Notes: generated from the sequence alone by a model not told the origin. Counted from the stretch's first letter, positions 44,647 to 53,313 are shown. The stretch is DNA of 64,000 bases from Planctomycetaceae bacterium (GCA_027490145.1 JAIXYQ010000008.1:59876-123875), one strand, 5' to 3'. Numbers and translations are program-made.

Positions 44647-46470
44647 TCAGTCTAGCTTGAAGGACCGCCGGTACTCCTCGGCGCCCGCCATCGGCGGCTG
44701 CCGTTCCTTGCGCATGAGCAGGTTGCCCACGACGAGCGTGTCCATGTCGGTGAACATGAAGCACCGGTAGGCGTCGCGCGCATCGTGCACGATGGGCTCG
44801 CCACGGATGTTGAAGCTCGTGTTGACCAGGACCGGGCAGCCCGACTGGCGCTCGAACGCCGCCAGGATCGCCGCAAAGCGGGGCGAGCGCGACGGCGAGA
44901 CGGTCTGCACCCGCGCCGAGCCGTCGACATGCGTGACGGCAGGGATCGAGCTGCGGATCGCCTTGAGGCGGTCCAGTCCGACCAGTCCGGAGTCGGCACC
45001 ATGCGCCGTCCGACGCGACCCGGCGACGGGTGCGACCAGGAGCATGTACGGGCTCTCGGCCTCGAGCTCGAACCACTCGTGCTGGCGACCCTCGAGCACT
45101 GCCGGGGCGAAGGGCCGGAACGACTCGCGGAACTTGATCGCCACGTTCATGCGGCGCTGCATCGAGGGATCACGCGGATCACCCAGGATCGAGCGTGATC
45201 CCAGCGCGCGCGGCCCGAACTCGGCACACCCCTCGACGTGCCCGACGATGCGGCCGGCTGCGAGTTCCGTCGCCACGGCCTCGACGATCGAGGCATCGTC
45301 GTGCGCGTCGAACACGGCACCCATCGACTCCAGCTCGGCCCGGGCATCGAGTCCACGGATGGCCGGTCCAAGCAGGCTTCCATGCTGGGCATCCGTCGAC
45401 TGGACCGAGCGCGGCTGGCCACGGTGCACATGCCACTGCGCGAGCGCTGCCCCGATCGCGCCACCGGCATCCCCGGCCGCCGGCTGGATCCAGAGGTCAT
45501 CAAACGGCCCCTCTCGAAGCAGCCGACCGTTGGCCACGCAGTTCAGGGCGACACCACCGGCCATGCACAGCGCTCGCTCACCGGTCTGTGCGTGGACGTG
45601 CCGCGCCATGCGCAGCACGATCTCCTCGATCACCCGTTGGATGCTCGCGGCCACATCCATCTCGCGCTGCGTGATCGGCGCCTCGGGCGATCGCGGCGGG
45701 CCCCCAAGCAGTCGATGCAGGTGCCGGCTCGTCATCCGCAATCCACCGACGTAGTCGAAGCATCGCTGGTCCAGCCAGAACGAGCCGTCATCGTGCAGGC
45801 GCACCACACGGTCCAGGATCAGGTCGACGAACCGTGGCTCGCCGTACGGTGCGAGCCCCATGAGCTTGTACTCGCCCGAGTTGACGCGGAAACCGCACCA
45901 CTGCGTGAACGCGCTGTAGAGGAGCCCTGGCGAGTGCGGGAACCGCATCTCCTCGCGCAGGTCGAGCATGTTGCCGCGCCCGATCCCCCACGTCGCCGTG
46001 GACCACTCCCCGACGCCGTCGAGCGTCAGGATCGCCGCCTCGTCGAACGGGCTCGGGAAGAACGCACTCGCCGCATGCGATTCATGGTGCGTCGTGAAGG
46101 CGATCGGTCCGTCGTAGCCGCCGCCGAGCCCACGGTCGATCTCGCGCGGGATGTGGAGCTTGCGCTGCAGCCAAGCCGGCATGGCGCGCGCAAACTGGGG
46201 GAAGCCGAAGGGCGCGGTGGCCAACGCGCTCTCGAGGATCCGACCGAACTTGACGAGCGGCTTCTCATAGAACACGACGGCATCGAGCTGCCGCGGCTCG
46301 ATCCCCGCATGCCGCAGGCACCAGGCAGCCGCCTGCGTCGGGAACCGGTCGTCCTGCTTGACGCGCGAGAAGCGCTCTTCCTCGCTCGCCGCCACGATCA
46401 CGCCATCCTGCACGAGTGCAGCGGCACTGTCGTGGAAGAACGCAGAGATGCCGAGGATCGACGTGGGCAA
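44647..46470 (-). CDS. carbamoyltransferase, NodU/CmcH/SxtI family
   Basis: A 607-residue O-carbamoyltransferase that transfers the carbamoyl group of carbamoyl phosphate to a hydroxyl through a carbamoyl-adenylate. The N-terminal Kae1-like domain begins SILGISAFFHDSAAALVQDG with EERFSRVKQDDRFP, then THHESHAASAFFPSPF (metal-binding His) and TLDGVGEWSTATWG. ALCMAGGVALNCVANGRLL follows. The C-terminal YrdC-like part has FGPRALGSRSILGDPRD and KFRESFRPFAPAVLE. Start: the frame opens with TTG at 46470, and a TATCTT box 7 nt upstream supports it; no ATG fits the N-terminus. First gene of the sxtI-K-J-L-like operon. The acceptor is unknown, possibly a cell-surface glycan. Confidence 0.92.
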   Translation of the reverse strand: MPTSILGISAFFHDSAAALVQDGVIVAASEEERFSRVKQDDRFPTQAAAWCLRHAGIEPRQLDAVVFYEKPLVKFGRILESALATAPFGFPQFARAMPAWLQRKLHIPREIDRGLGGGYDGPIAFTTHHESHAASAFFPSPFDEAAILTLDGVGEWSTATWGIGRGNMLDLREEMRFPHSPGLLYSAFTQWCGFRVNSGEYKLMGLAPYGEPRFVDLILDRVVRLHDDGSFWLDQRCFDYVGGLRMTSRHLHRLLGGPPRSPEAPITQREMDVAASIQRVIEEIVLRMARHVHAQTGERALCMAGGVALNCVANGRLLREGPFDDLWIQPAAGDAGGAIGAALAQWHVHRGQPRSVQSTDAQHGSLLGPAIRGLDARAELESMGAVFDAHDDASIVEAVATELAAGRIVGHVEGCAEFGPRALGSRSILGDPRDPSMQRRMNVAIKFRESFRPFAPAVLEGRQHEWFELEAESPYMLLVAPVAGSRRTAHGADSGLVGLDRLKAIRSSIPAVTHVDGSARVQTVSPSRSPRFAAILAAFERQSGCPVLVNTSFNIRGEPIVHDARDAYRCFMFTDMDTLVVGNLLMRKERQPPMAGAEEYRRSFKLD

Positions 46471-46477
46471 CCGGCGA

Positions 46478-46483
46478 AAGATA
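46478..46483 (-). promoter_or_regulatory. -10 box (TATCTT) of the carbamoyltransferase operon, leaderless spacing at a TTG start
   Basis: TATCTT on the minus strand ends 7 nt before the TTG start at 46470. It sits immediately after the terminator of the preceding gene. Confidence 0.5.
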
Positions 46484-46515
46484 ACCCCCGCACGAACCGA
46501 GGTCCGTACGGGGGT
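46484..46515 (-). terminator. intrinsic terminator after the PEP-CTERM-like gene
   Basis: A 10-bp stem interrupted by one C/A mismatch (ACCCCCG-C-ACG / CGT-A-CGGGGGT) with a 10-nt loop. On the minus strand it is followed by TATCTTT. Confidence 0.7.
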
Positions 46516-46556
46516 GTTCAGGTCAGGCGTGCGTCGCAGGGCGACGCGTCAATCGA

Positions 46557-47258
46557 TCACTTGCGGGCGCGGCGACCGAGGCCGGCCACGGCCAGCAGGG
46601 CCAGCGCGCCGGGGGCCGGCACGATGGTGTAGCTGAAGCCGCTGGTGGTCGTGAAGGTGTCGCCCCAGTTCGCCACGCTGGGCGAGCTGCTGGAAAGCGC
46701 ATCGATGGCGCCGTCGCCACCGCCGCCACCCGACGAGTAGGCGTCGAAGGTGAAGCTGTCGCCGACGTTCAGGCCCAGCGCAGCCATGCTCACCGTCCAG
46801 GTGATGTCGCTGCCGCTGAACGAGAATCCGGTCGAGGCCGGACCCGACCACGAGCCACTCCCGTGCGTCCACAGCTGCGAACCGCCGCTGCCATCGACCC
46901 ACGAGCCGATCCAGTGGGTCATGCCGCCGTTGGCGGACATGTTGATCGGACGACCCCAGCCGTTGCCGGTGCTGGTGCCGCTGCCGTTGTTGGTCGCGAT
47001 GCCGACCATGAACTTGCCCCAGTCGACGTTGCTGAAGCTGCCATTGACCGTCAGCTTGAAGACGATGTCGGTGGCGGTGTTCGAGACTTCCATGCCGACC
47101 AGGTCGAGCGTGCCGCCGCCGTTGGCGAGGCCGCTGCCGATGTCGTTGGTCGCATCGCCGTAGTAGGAACCGGTGAAGCCGGGGTTGGCCAGCGCCTGGG
47201 CAAGACCCAGGCCGGCAACCGCCGAAGCCATCACCGCGCACATGACGCGAGTGTTCAT
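46557..47258 (-). CDS. secreted PEP-CTERM-like protein
   Basis: A 233-residue protein with a signal peptide (MNTRVMCAVMASAVAGLGLA, then QALA). The Gly/Ser/Asn-rich body of beta strands (VFKLTVNGSFSNVDWGKFMV) resembles a carbohydrate-binding or choice-of-anchor module. The C-terminus, VPAPGALALLAVAGLGRRARK, has the PEP-CTERM layout: a Pro-containing motif (here PAPG), a hydrophobic helix and a basic end. These tails are processed by exosortases and are typical of planctomycetes that make extracellular polysaccharide; no exosortase gene is in this window. The start at 47258 has AGGAG 7 nt upstream, so this message has a leader. An inverted repeat lies ~90 bp upstream. Confidence 0.85.
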   Translation of the reverse strand: MNTRVMCAVMASAVAGLGLAQALANPGFTGSYYGDATNDIGSGLANGGGTLDLVGMEVSNTATDIVFKLTVNGSFSNVDWGKFMVGIATNNGSGTSTGNGWGRPINMSANGGMTHWIGSWVDGSGGSQLWTHGSGSWSGPASTGFSFSGSDITWTVSMAALGLNVGDSFTFDAYSSGGGGGDGAIDALSSSSPSVANWGDTFTTTSGFSYTIVPAPGALALLAVAGLGRRARK

Positions 47259-47347
47259 TCTGATACTCCTGAACTGTTGGGATGAGGGAAAAGGGAGGGA
47301 GGACACCGTGGGTGCTCACACCGCCCACGGTCAAAGAATTGTGTTCC

Positions 47348-47382
47348 AAGTTCCCCGGGAAGCAAACCCGCCCGGGGAAGTT
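47348..47382. promoter_or_regulatory. inverted repeat between the PEP-CTERM-like and lipoprotein genes
   Basis: AAGTTCCCCGGG and CCCGGGGAAGTT, 11 of 12 positions complementary, are separated by 11 bp. The repeat lies between two divergent genes and could be an operator or an mRNA hairpin in the leader of the PEP-CTERM-like gene. Confidence 0.5.
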
Positions 47383-47417
47383 TCCGAAGTTGGTTATGGG
47401 ATCAAGGTTGCGCCGCA

Positions 47418-47423
47418 TAGGAT
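47418..47423 (+). promoter_or_regulatory. -10 box (TAGGAT) of the small lipoprotein, leaderless spacing
   Basis: TAGGAT ends 6 nt before the ATG at 47430. Confidence 0.55.
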
Positions 47424-47429
47424 CAGGTC

Positions 47430-47636
47430 ATGAAGCCGCTCGCCTGCCTCGTGGTTGCCGCCCTCTCACTCGTCGCCTGCGACAGCGATCCCGACTCGGT
47501 TGACCGGGTATTCGGGACGGACGAGGAACGCGCGCAGGAGCAAGAGCAACTCAATGCCATCTCGGAGCAGGATGATGCCAACAACGCCGACGCCGGCATC
47601 ACCAACGACGCACAGATGGAGCCGTTGAACCCGTAA
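47430..47636 (+). CDS. small acidic predicted lipoprotein
   Basis: A 68-residue protein with a lipoprotein signal (MKPLACLVVAALSLVACDSD; lipobox LVAC) and a mature part of about 50 acidic, Gln/Asp/Asn-rich residues (EERAQEQEQLNAISEQDDAN). No domain is recognisable. It stands alone, 120 bp before a secreted protease gene that has its own promoter. The signal peptide, the TAGGAT box and its position make it credible despite its size. Confidence 0.65.
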   Translation: MKPLACLVVAALSLVACDSDPDSVDRVFGTDEERAQEQEQLNAISEQDDANNADAGITNDAQMEPLNP

Positions 47637-47744
47637 GCGCCACGAGGCCCCTCGCGGATCACCGCCATCGCCCTGGCGCAGCCCAGCGCAAGCACAATTT
47701 GCTCCGATTCGATCCTTCGGGGTGGCACGAGTCGTATCCGTCCC

Positions 47745-47750
47745 TACCTT
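47745..47750 (+). promoter_or_regulatory. -10 box (TACCTT) of the metzincin protease gene, leaderless spacing
   Basis: TACCTT ends 6 nt before the ATG at 47757. Confidence 0.5.
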
Positions 47751-47756
47751 TCGGCC

Positions 47757-50009
47757 ATGACGATTCATCGATCCGCTGCCCCCACGGCGTGCTGTGCCAT
47801 CGCGCTCAGCCTCGCGACCCAAGCGCTGGCGAGCGGTGGATCAGCCGTGCCGCCGGTGCAAGACTGCGGACTCGAGCGCATCGCCCACTTCATCCCGTGC
47901 GAACCACTGCTGCCCCGCGACCTTCCGGCAACGTTCACCGTGGAGGCGCCGCTCGGCACGCAGGTCGTCACCCTTGAACTGCACAAGCACTCGGTCCGCA
48001 GTGATCGTTTCAAGGTGCTCGTGGATGACGGTCGCTCCCTGCAGGAGGTCGAGGCGCCGGCGATCAGGACCTACCGGGGTTCGCTCGCCGGAAGGCCCAA
48101 CACTTCGGTCACCGGCTCGCTGCTGCCGACCGGCCTGAGTGCCATCGTGACCCTCGAGGATGGATCGACCTTCGGGATCCAGCCGCTGCACGACCTGTGC
48201 TCCGACCTGCCGGCGACGTCGGTCCACGCGACCTACGCGGCCTCCGACGTCGCGGTCGACGAAGCCGGCTGCGCCCTCGGGCGACCGGGCTTCGACACCG
48301 AGCTCTACCGCGTGGCGCCGGAGTCCGGCGGCGGCGGCTCGCTGGCCGGCACCACGCCGCAGCAGGTCGAGATCGCCTGCGAGACCGACTACGAGTTCTT
48401 CCAGAAGAACGGCAGCTCTGTCGCCAACACGGTCAACGACATCGAGAACATCATCGCCAACGTCAACACGATCTACGACCGCGACGTCAACATCGTGCAT
48501 GAGATCAGCGTCATGGTCATCCGATCGGTGTCGACCGATCCCTACGCCGGTACCACGATCGATGCGCGGCTCAATGAGTTCGACGCCCTCTGGGGCACCA
48601 CGCCGCTCAGCGGGGCCTTCCGCGACATCGGTCACATGTTCAGCGGCTACAACTTCTCAGGCGGCACGATCGGGCTGGCCTACCTCGGCGTGGTCTGCCA
48701 GGCTGCCTCGGGCGTGGGGTACGGCGTGGTCGAGAGCCGGTATACGACCACCCTCACCTTCCGCGTCTCGCTGTCGGCCCACGAACTCGGGCACAATTGG
48801 AACTGCACGCACTGTGACGCCGATGGCAACGACGCGTGCCACATCATGTGCTCGGCGAACGGCGCGTGCGGCGGGATCAGTGGGAGCAACCTGAAGCTGG
48901 ACGGCCGTTCCATCACCGAAACGACCAACTACGTCAACGCGGTCAGTTGCGACTTCACGCGGCAGCTCCCGATCGCTCCCCCGCTGATCGATGACTTCGA
49001 CCTGGGCACCGCGCTGGCCACCACGCGCTGGAGCTACAACGACGGCGTGATCATTTCCGCAACGGCGCTGAACGAGCCCACCGCTCCCAATTCCATGAAC
49101 CTGGGCTCGGTCGGGACCGGGGACTACGACGACGACGAGTGCCGGACCAACGTGGTGCAGCTCGGCGGACTCGCGGCCGCGAGCGTGAGCTACTGGACAT
49201 CCCGCCTCGGCGTGGAAGCCGGCGAGCAGCTGTTCGTCGAGTACCTGAACTCATCGCTCGACTGGGTCACGCTGAACACCGTGACCTCCGACGGCGTCGC
49301 CGTGACGGGATTCGCCTTCCATGAACACATCCTGCCCGCGGACGCACGCCACAACCAGTTCCGGCTCCGTTTCCGCGTGAACGGGAACGACAGTGCCGAC
49401 AACTGGTACGTCGACAGCCTTCGCGTGCTGGGCCCGCCGGCCAACGACGCCTGCGCCGGTGCCGTCAACGTCGGCGTCGGGGCGACCGCTTTCACCACGG
49501 CACCGGCCACCGACTCGATCGGCTCGCTGCCGGCCGCCTGCAACGACGGCGCCGGGACGTTGTGCGCGAAGGACGTCTGGTTCCGACACGTCGCCGAGTG
49601 CAGCGGCACGCTCACGATCGAGACCTGCGGTGCGGCCACCTTCGACACCCGGCTCGCGGTCTACGCGGGAAGCACCTGTCCAACCTCGACCACGGTGCCG
49701 GCCGGCTGCGATGACTCAACCGCGGGGTGCGCGGGCAACGGCGGTCGGGTGGAACTCAGCGTGACCGCGGGCAGCACTTGGCTGATCCGCGTCGGTGCGC
49801 CGGTCGCTGGAATCGGCGGATCCGGCGTGCTGTCGATCACCTGCGGCACGCCTTGCGCGCCCGACCTCAATGCAGACGGCCTCGTCGACGGCAGTGACCT
49901 CGGGGTGCTGCTTGGCGGTTGGGGCTCACCCGCGGGCGACCTCGACGGCAACGGCACCACCGACGGCGGCGACCTCGGCATCATGCTGGGTGCTTGGGGC
50001 CCCTGCTGA
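47757..50009 (+). CDS. secreted metzincin (M12B-like) metalloprotease with C-terminal dockerin-like pair
   Basis: A 750-residue secreted protein with signal peptide CCAIALSLATQALASGG. The prodomain-like region (~30-190) precedes the catalytic domain, which begins VEIACETDYEFFQKNGSSVA. The zinc site is SAHELGHNWNCTHCD (HExxHxxxxxH; Asn replaces the usual Gly) and is followed within 20 residues by CHIMCSANG, a probable Met-turn. This is the reprolysin/adamalysin arrangement. Beta-sandwich modules follow, including a pre-peptidase-like domain (CNDGAGTLCAKDVWFRHVAE). The C-terminus has two Ca2+-binding dockerin-like repeats (DLNADGLVDGSDLGVLLGGW and DLDGNGTTDGGDLGIMLGAW). Likely degrades extracellular protein or matures surface proteins. 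Confidence 0.85.
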   Translation: MTIHRSAAPTACCAIALSLATQALASGGSAVPPVQDCGLERIAHFIPCEPLLPRDLPATFTVEAPLGTQVVTLELHKHSVRSDRFKVLVDDGRSLQEVEAPAIRTYRGSLAGRPNTSVTGSLLPTGLSAIVTLEDGSTFGIQPLHDLCSDLPATSVHATYAASDVAVDEAGCALGRPGFDTELYRVAPESGGGGSLAGTTPQQVEIACETDYEFFQKNGSSVANTVNDIENIIANVNTIYDRDVNIVHEISVMVIRSVSTDPYAGTTIDARLNEFDALWGTTPLSGAFRDIGHMFSGYNFSGGTIGLAYLGVVCQAASGVGYGVVESRYTTTLTFRVSLSAHELGHNWNCTHCDADGNDACHIMCSANGACGGISGSNLKLDGRSITETTNYVNAVSCDFTRQLPIAPPLIDDFDLGTALATTRWSYNDGVIISATALNEPTAPNSMNLGSVGTGDYDDDECRTNVVQLGGLAAASVSYWTSRLGVEAGEQLFVEYLNSSLDWVTLNTVTSDGVAVTGFAFHEHILPADARHNQFRLRFRVNGNDSADNWYVDSLRVLGPPANDACAGAVNVGVGATAFTTAPATDSIGSLPAACNDGAGTLCAKDVWFRHVAECSGTLTIETCGAATFDTRLAVYAGSTCPTSTTVPAGCDDSTAGCAGNGGRVELSVTAGSTWLIRVGAPVAGIGGSGVLSITCGTPCAPDLNADGLVDGSDLGVLLGGWGSPAGDLDGNGTTDGGDLGIMLGAWGPC

Positions 50010-50026
50010 TCTCCGCGAGCCCTCGC

Positions 50027-50032
50027 TAGAGT
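50027..50032 (+). promoter_or_regulatory. -10 box (TAGAGT) of the Ca2+/H+ antiporter, leaderless spacing
   Basis: TAGAGT ends 7 nt before the ATG at 50040. Confidence 0.55.
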
Positions 50033-50039
50033 CCGCGGC

Positions 50040-51173
50040 ATGTCGATCACGCCGCGCGCCCCCATCCTGCGTCTGATCCTGCCCGAGATCCCGGTTGCGC
50101 TTGGCCTGGCCACCGGCGTGGCTGCCTTGGCGCACTGGGGGCCGACCGGTCCCGCTGACGGCGCGTCCGGCCTGGCGTGGACGGCGTGGCTCATCGCAGC
50201 GATCGTCGCCGCAGCCATGCGCGCCATGACGCATGCAGACCACGTGGCCGAGCGGCTCGGCGAGCCGCTGGGCACCATCGTCCTCACGATCTCGGCGATC
50301 ATCATCGAAGTCGCCGCGGTCTGCGCGGTCATGCTCGGGTCGCAGGGCGACCCGGACATCGCGCGCGACACCATGTTCGCGGTGATCATGCTGATCCTGA
50401 ACCTGCTCCTGGGTGCGTGCATGCTGGTCTCCGGCTGGGGCGGCCAGGAGCGGGAGTTCAATCCGCAATCCAGCAACGCCTACCTGCCGTTGCTGATCAC
50501 GTTGGCCTCGATCACCATGGTGCTGCCGAGGTTCACGCGATCGGGTCCGGGTGGCTGGATGAGCGATCCCATGGAACTCTTCGTCGGAGCGAGCAGCCTC
50601 GTCCTCTACGGCGTCTTCCTCTTCATGCAGTCGACGCGACACCGGAACTTCTTCGCCCACCACGGCGTCACCGAACGCCAGGCGGAACCGGCACACCATG
50701 ATCCGCCGCCGCTGCTGCGCTCCTGCGTGCTGCTGGTCCTGTCCCTGCTGGCTGTGGTCGGCATGGCCGAGGGCCTGGGAGGACGGACGCGCGGGCTGCT
50801 GGATGCCTGGAACCTGCCACTGCCACTCGGCGGGATCCTGATCGCGCTGCTGGTGCTTGCGCCCGAGGCCCTTGCCGCATTGGGTGCTGCTCGCCGGCAC
50901 GACATGCAGCGCTCCATCAACATCCTGCTCGGCAGCGCACTCGCCACGATCGGCCTGACGGTTCCGGCGATCATCGGTATCCGCTTCGCGACCGGCGTGA
51001 CGCCGCAACTCGGACTGGAGCCCCCCTTCATCGTGCTGCTGGCCACCACGTTCTTCGTGACGACGCTCAGCCTCGCGCGCGGCCGCGTGAGCACGCTGCA
51101 GGGCATGGTGCACATCCTGCTCTTCCTGGCCTGGATCGTGACGATCCTGGACGAGGCAAGCGCCGCGGGCTGA
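50040..51173 (+). CDS. calcium/proton antiporter, ChaA-like
   Basis: A 377-residue inner-membrane cation exchanger with about eleven hydrophobic segments in two homologous halves. The first half carries the alpha-repeat HADHVAERLGEPLGTIVLTI, then SAIIIEVAAVCAVML; the second carries LLVLAPEALAALGAARRHDM, then QRSINILLGSALATIGLTVP. The GEPxGT and downstream Glu residues are the ion-coordinating positions. ChaA-type proteins export Ca2+, and sometimes Na+ or K+, in exchange for H+. The neighbouring calcium-binding dockerin-like protease is suggestive but not evidence of linkage. Confidence 0.9.
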   Translation: MSITPRAPILRLILPEIPVALGLATGVAALAHWGPTGPADGASGLAWTAWLIAAIVAAAMRAMTHADHVAERLGEPLGTIVLTISAIIIEVAAVCAVMLGSQGDPDIARDTMFAVIMLILNLLLGACMLVSGWGGQEREFNPQSSNAYLPLLITLASITMVLPRFTRSGPGGWMSDPMELFVGASSLVLYGVFLFMQSTRHRNFFAHHGVTERQAEPAHHDPPPLLRSCVLLVLSLLAVVGMAEGLGGRTRGLLDAWNLPLPLGGILIALLVLAPEALAALGAARRHDMQRSINILLGSALATIGLTVPAIIGIRFATGVTPQLGLEPPFIVLLATTFFVTTLSLARGRVSTLQGMVHILLFLAWIVTILDEASAAG

Positions 51174-51195
51174 GGACCGGCCCATCTGCCTTGGC

Positions 51196-51233
51196 GATCA
51201 CGGCGCATCGCGATTGCGCGGCGCGCCGTGATC
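51196..51233. terminator. bidirectional hairpin terminator between convergent genes
   Basis: A perfect 11-bp stem (GATCACGGCGC / GCGCCGTGATC) around a 16-nt loop that itself holds CGCG-ATTG-CGCG. The right arm overlaps the stop codon of the minus-strand lyase. No T tract is present. Confidence 0.6.
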
Positions 51234-53301
51234 ACTCGATGACGGCTCGGTCGACCTGCACGGTGGTGTCGAGCTTGAGTCCATCCGCAGCTGCGGGCAC
51301 GGTGATCGTGATGACTTGGTGGCGGAACGGTGCGCGAATGGCGTCTGGCCATGATTGCTGCGCCACCGTGATTGCGCGGTCTGCACGAAGCGACATGGTC
51401 GCGCCGCGCCATCGGGCGTCCCACGACCGACCGTTTCCCGTGATCATGACTGGGTCTGCCGAGCCCACATGGAACCGATAGACCTCGGTTCCCGCGTCGA
51501 CCGAGGCCCCGAGCGACACGGCATCCTCGATCACAATGCGCCCCGCTGCGGTCCAGGTCACGGCGCGGGTGGAGGTCCGTGCGAGCCTTGATGCACTGGC
51601 GAGGTCCATCGAGACCGCTCCGCCCGAAGCATCGAGCGAGCGCACCGTCATCGTGCACGGACGCGGCTGGCTCGCGGGCTGCACCGGGCTGACCTGCATG
51701 ACCGAGTGCCCGGCCACGCCGGCGAAGCGATCCTCGTAGCCGGGCGCGCCATAGTCCGGCGTACCCGCTTCCATCAGGACGAAGCGTCGACCGTTCATCA
51801 CCGTGACCTGTCCGTTGTCACGCTGGACGTGGTTTTCGCGCGCAGTGCCCGATCGAACGGTGACGACGAGCGCCTTCGGCGTCGAGGCCGCTGGCGTTTC
51901 CCATGACGACCTCCACACCACCTGCCCCTGGCTTGGGAAGTTGGCATGGGTCGGCAGTGGCATGATCGCGGGCCCCGTGGCACCAGCCAACGCGAAGGCG
52001 TAGCGGACACCGGTGACCGAAGCATCGGCATCCGGCAACAGGAATCGTGCTGCCTGAAGGGCACCGGGCGCAGCGCTGGACAGGTAGACGCTCGCCTCGG
52101 AAGGAGTCGGCGACGTGCGCGCCCAGTCAGGCCGGATCATCATGCGGCTGTCGTAGGTGTGGACCAACACTCCGGCGCCGAGGTTCATGTGCGCGAACCA
52201 CTCCCACGCGTGATCCAGGTACGCAAAGCCATCGAGCCGACGATCGCCGTTGGCGCGCACGGCACGAACGCCGTCAAAGAGCGGCCCTGCCGATTGGTTC
52301 GCATAGCTGACGCCCTCGAGGAACGCCCCATCGGCACCGAGTGCAGCCAAGGTCTGCGCAATGTTCTCGACGCCCAGGTCGTAGCACGGTGCAAGCCGTG
52401 GATCCTGGAGGTGCATGCAAGCCTGCACCAAGGCCAGTGAGGGCTCCAGCCACTGATTGCTCACCGGAGTGTGGACCCTGACGAACCACGGCCGCCGATC
52501 CGCCCAGTCCTCGCAGATCCGCATCACTTCCTCGCGAAGCAGCAGGTCGAGCTTCGCGCGAAGCGGCACGGGAACCTGGTCGCCGAGCAGGTCCAGCATC
52601 TCGACGATGCCGCCGATGCCCCATGCGCTCGCGAGCCAGACTCCATCGCCGCCTGCCGGCATCGTCATGGCATCGGACGAGAGCGTGAAACCGGGACGCT
52701 GCAGAGGCCGGTGATCGAGGAAGGCATTGAGCAGCGCGAGTGAACGGGCGAGCAACACCGGGTCCTTGCGCCACGCCACGACCACGGCGAGTTCGACACC
52801 GTACTGGCGCAGGTACGCCGCTTGGTTCACGTCCGCCCGGGCCAAGGCATACACATCACGGTTTCGCTGGAGCTTCAGCGCATCAGGGTCGAGTTGCGTC
52901 GGGTCGATCTGATCGAACGACATCGGCCGCCGCACACGGCTCAATGGGTCGTTCGCCGATCGCTTGGCTGATGTCTCCAGAGCCAGCAAACGCTCCACGA
53001 GCGCCATCGAGCCACGGGATTGCTCGAAGAGGGCCGGCCATGGATTCGCGGCAGCCTTCAGCGGACCCGTCCATGACTGGCCGGTCCGTGCGGGAACGGC
53101 CGCGAGTGCGCGGTTGGCGGCCTCGACGGCCCGACGGGTCAGCTCCTGCGCGACCGGCTGCGGATCCTGGGCAGCCGCCTGCGCGGCATCCTGGACGCAC
53201 GCCGTGCGGTTCGTCGCCAGGACCGGAGTGGTCCCGATCGCCATCGACGCCAACCAGCAGGTGAACGACACGGCACTCAGGGCGGGACGTCGGGCGTGCA
53301 T
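51232..53301 (-). CDS. secreted heparinase II/III-like polysaccharide lyase
   Basis: A 689-residue protein with a signal peptide (LSAVSFTCWLASMAIGTTPV, then LA). The helical toroid-like region spans ~60-400 (NQWLEPSLALVQACMHLQDP, DGAFLEGVSYANQSAGPLFD). The beta-sandwich half has the family pattern QVVWRSSWETP, TVRSGTARENHVQRDNGQVT and FVLMEAGTPDYGAPGYEDRF, as in heparinase II/III and related uronate lyases. These cleave uronic-acid-containing glycans by beta-elimination; the exact substrate is unknown, and membership of the PL8-like alpha/alpha-toroid group is the alternative. A TACGAT box ends 6 nt before the ATG. No sulfatase or other lyase adjoins. Confidence 0.72.
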   Translation of the reverse strand: MHARRPALSAVSFTCWLASMAIGTTPVLATNRTACVQDAAQAAAQDPQPVAQELTRRAVEAANRALAAVPARTGQSWTGPLKAAANPWPALFEQSRGSMALVERLLALETSAKRSANDPLSRVRRPMSFDQIDPTQLDPDALKLQRNRDVYALARADVNQAAYLRQYGVELAVVVAWRKDPVLLARSLALLNAFLDHRPLQRPGFTLSSDAMTMPAGGDGVWLASAWGIGGIVEMLDLLGDQVPVPLRAKLDLLLREEVMRICEDWADRRPWFVRVHTPVSNQWLEPSLALVQACMHLQDPRLAPCYDLGVENIAQTLAALGADGAFLEGVSYANQSAGPLFDGVRAVRANGDRRLDGFAYLDHAWEWFAHMNLGAGVLVHTYDSRMMIRPDWARTSPTPSEASVYLSSAAPGALQAARFLLPDADASVTGVRYAFALAGATGPAIMPLPTHANFPSQGQVVWRSSWETPAASTPKALVVTVRSGTARENHVQRDNGQVTVMNGRRFVLMEAGTPDYGAPGYEDRFAGVAGHSVMQVSPVQPASQPRPCTMTVRSLDASGGAVSMDLASASRLARTSTRAVTWTAAGRIVIEDAVSLGASVDAGTEVYRFHVGSADPVMITGNGRSWDARWRGATMSLRADRAITVAQQSWPDAIRAPFRHQVITITVPAAADGLKLDTTVQVDRAVIE

Positions 53302-53307
53302 GACGTG

Positions 53308-53313
53308 ATCGTA
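53308..53313 (-). promoter_or_regulatory. -10 box (TACGAT) of the lyase gene, leaderless spacing
   Basis: TACGAT on the minus strand ends 6 nt before the ATG at 53301. Confidence 0.55.

Noticed and set aside
41994..46470. Saxitoxin biosynthesis cluster
   Set aside because: Only sxtI/J/K/L-like genes are present; no polyketide-like starter, amidinotransferase, dioxygenase or sulfotransferase genes.
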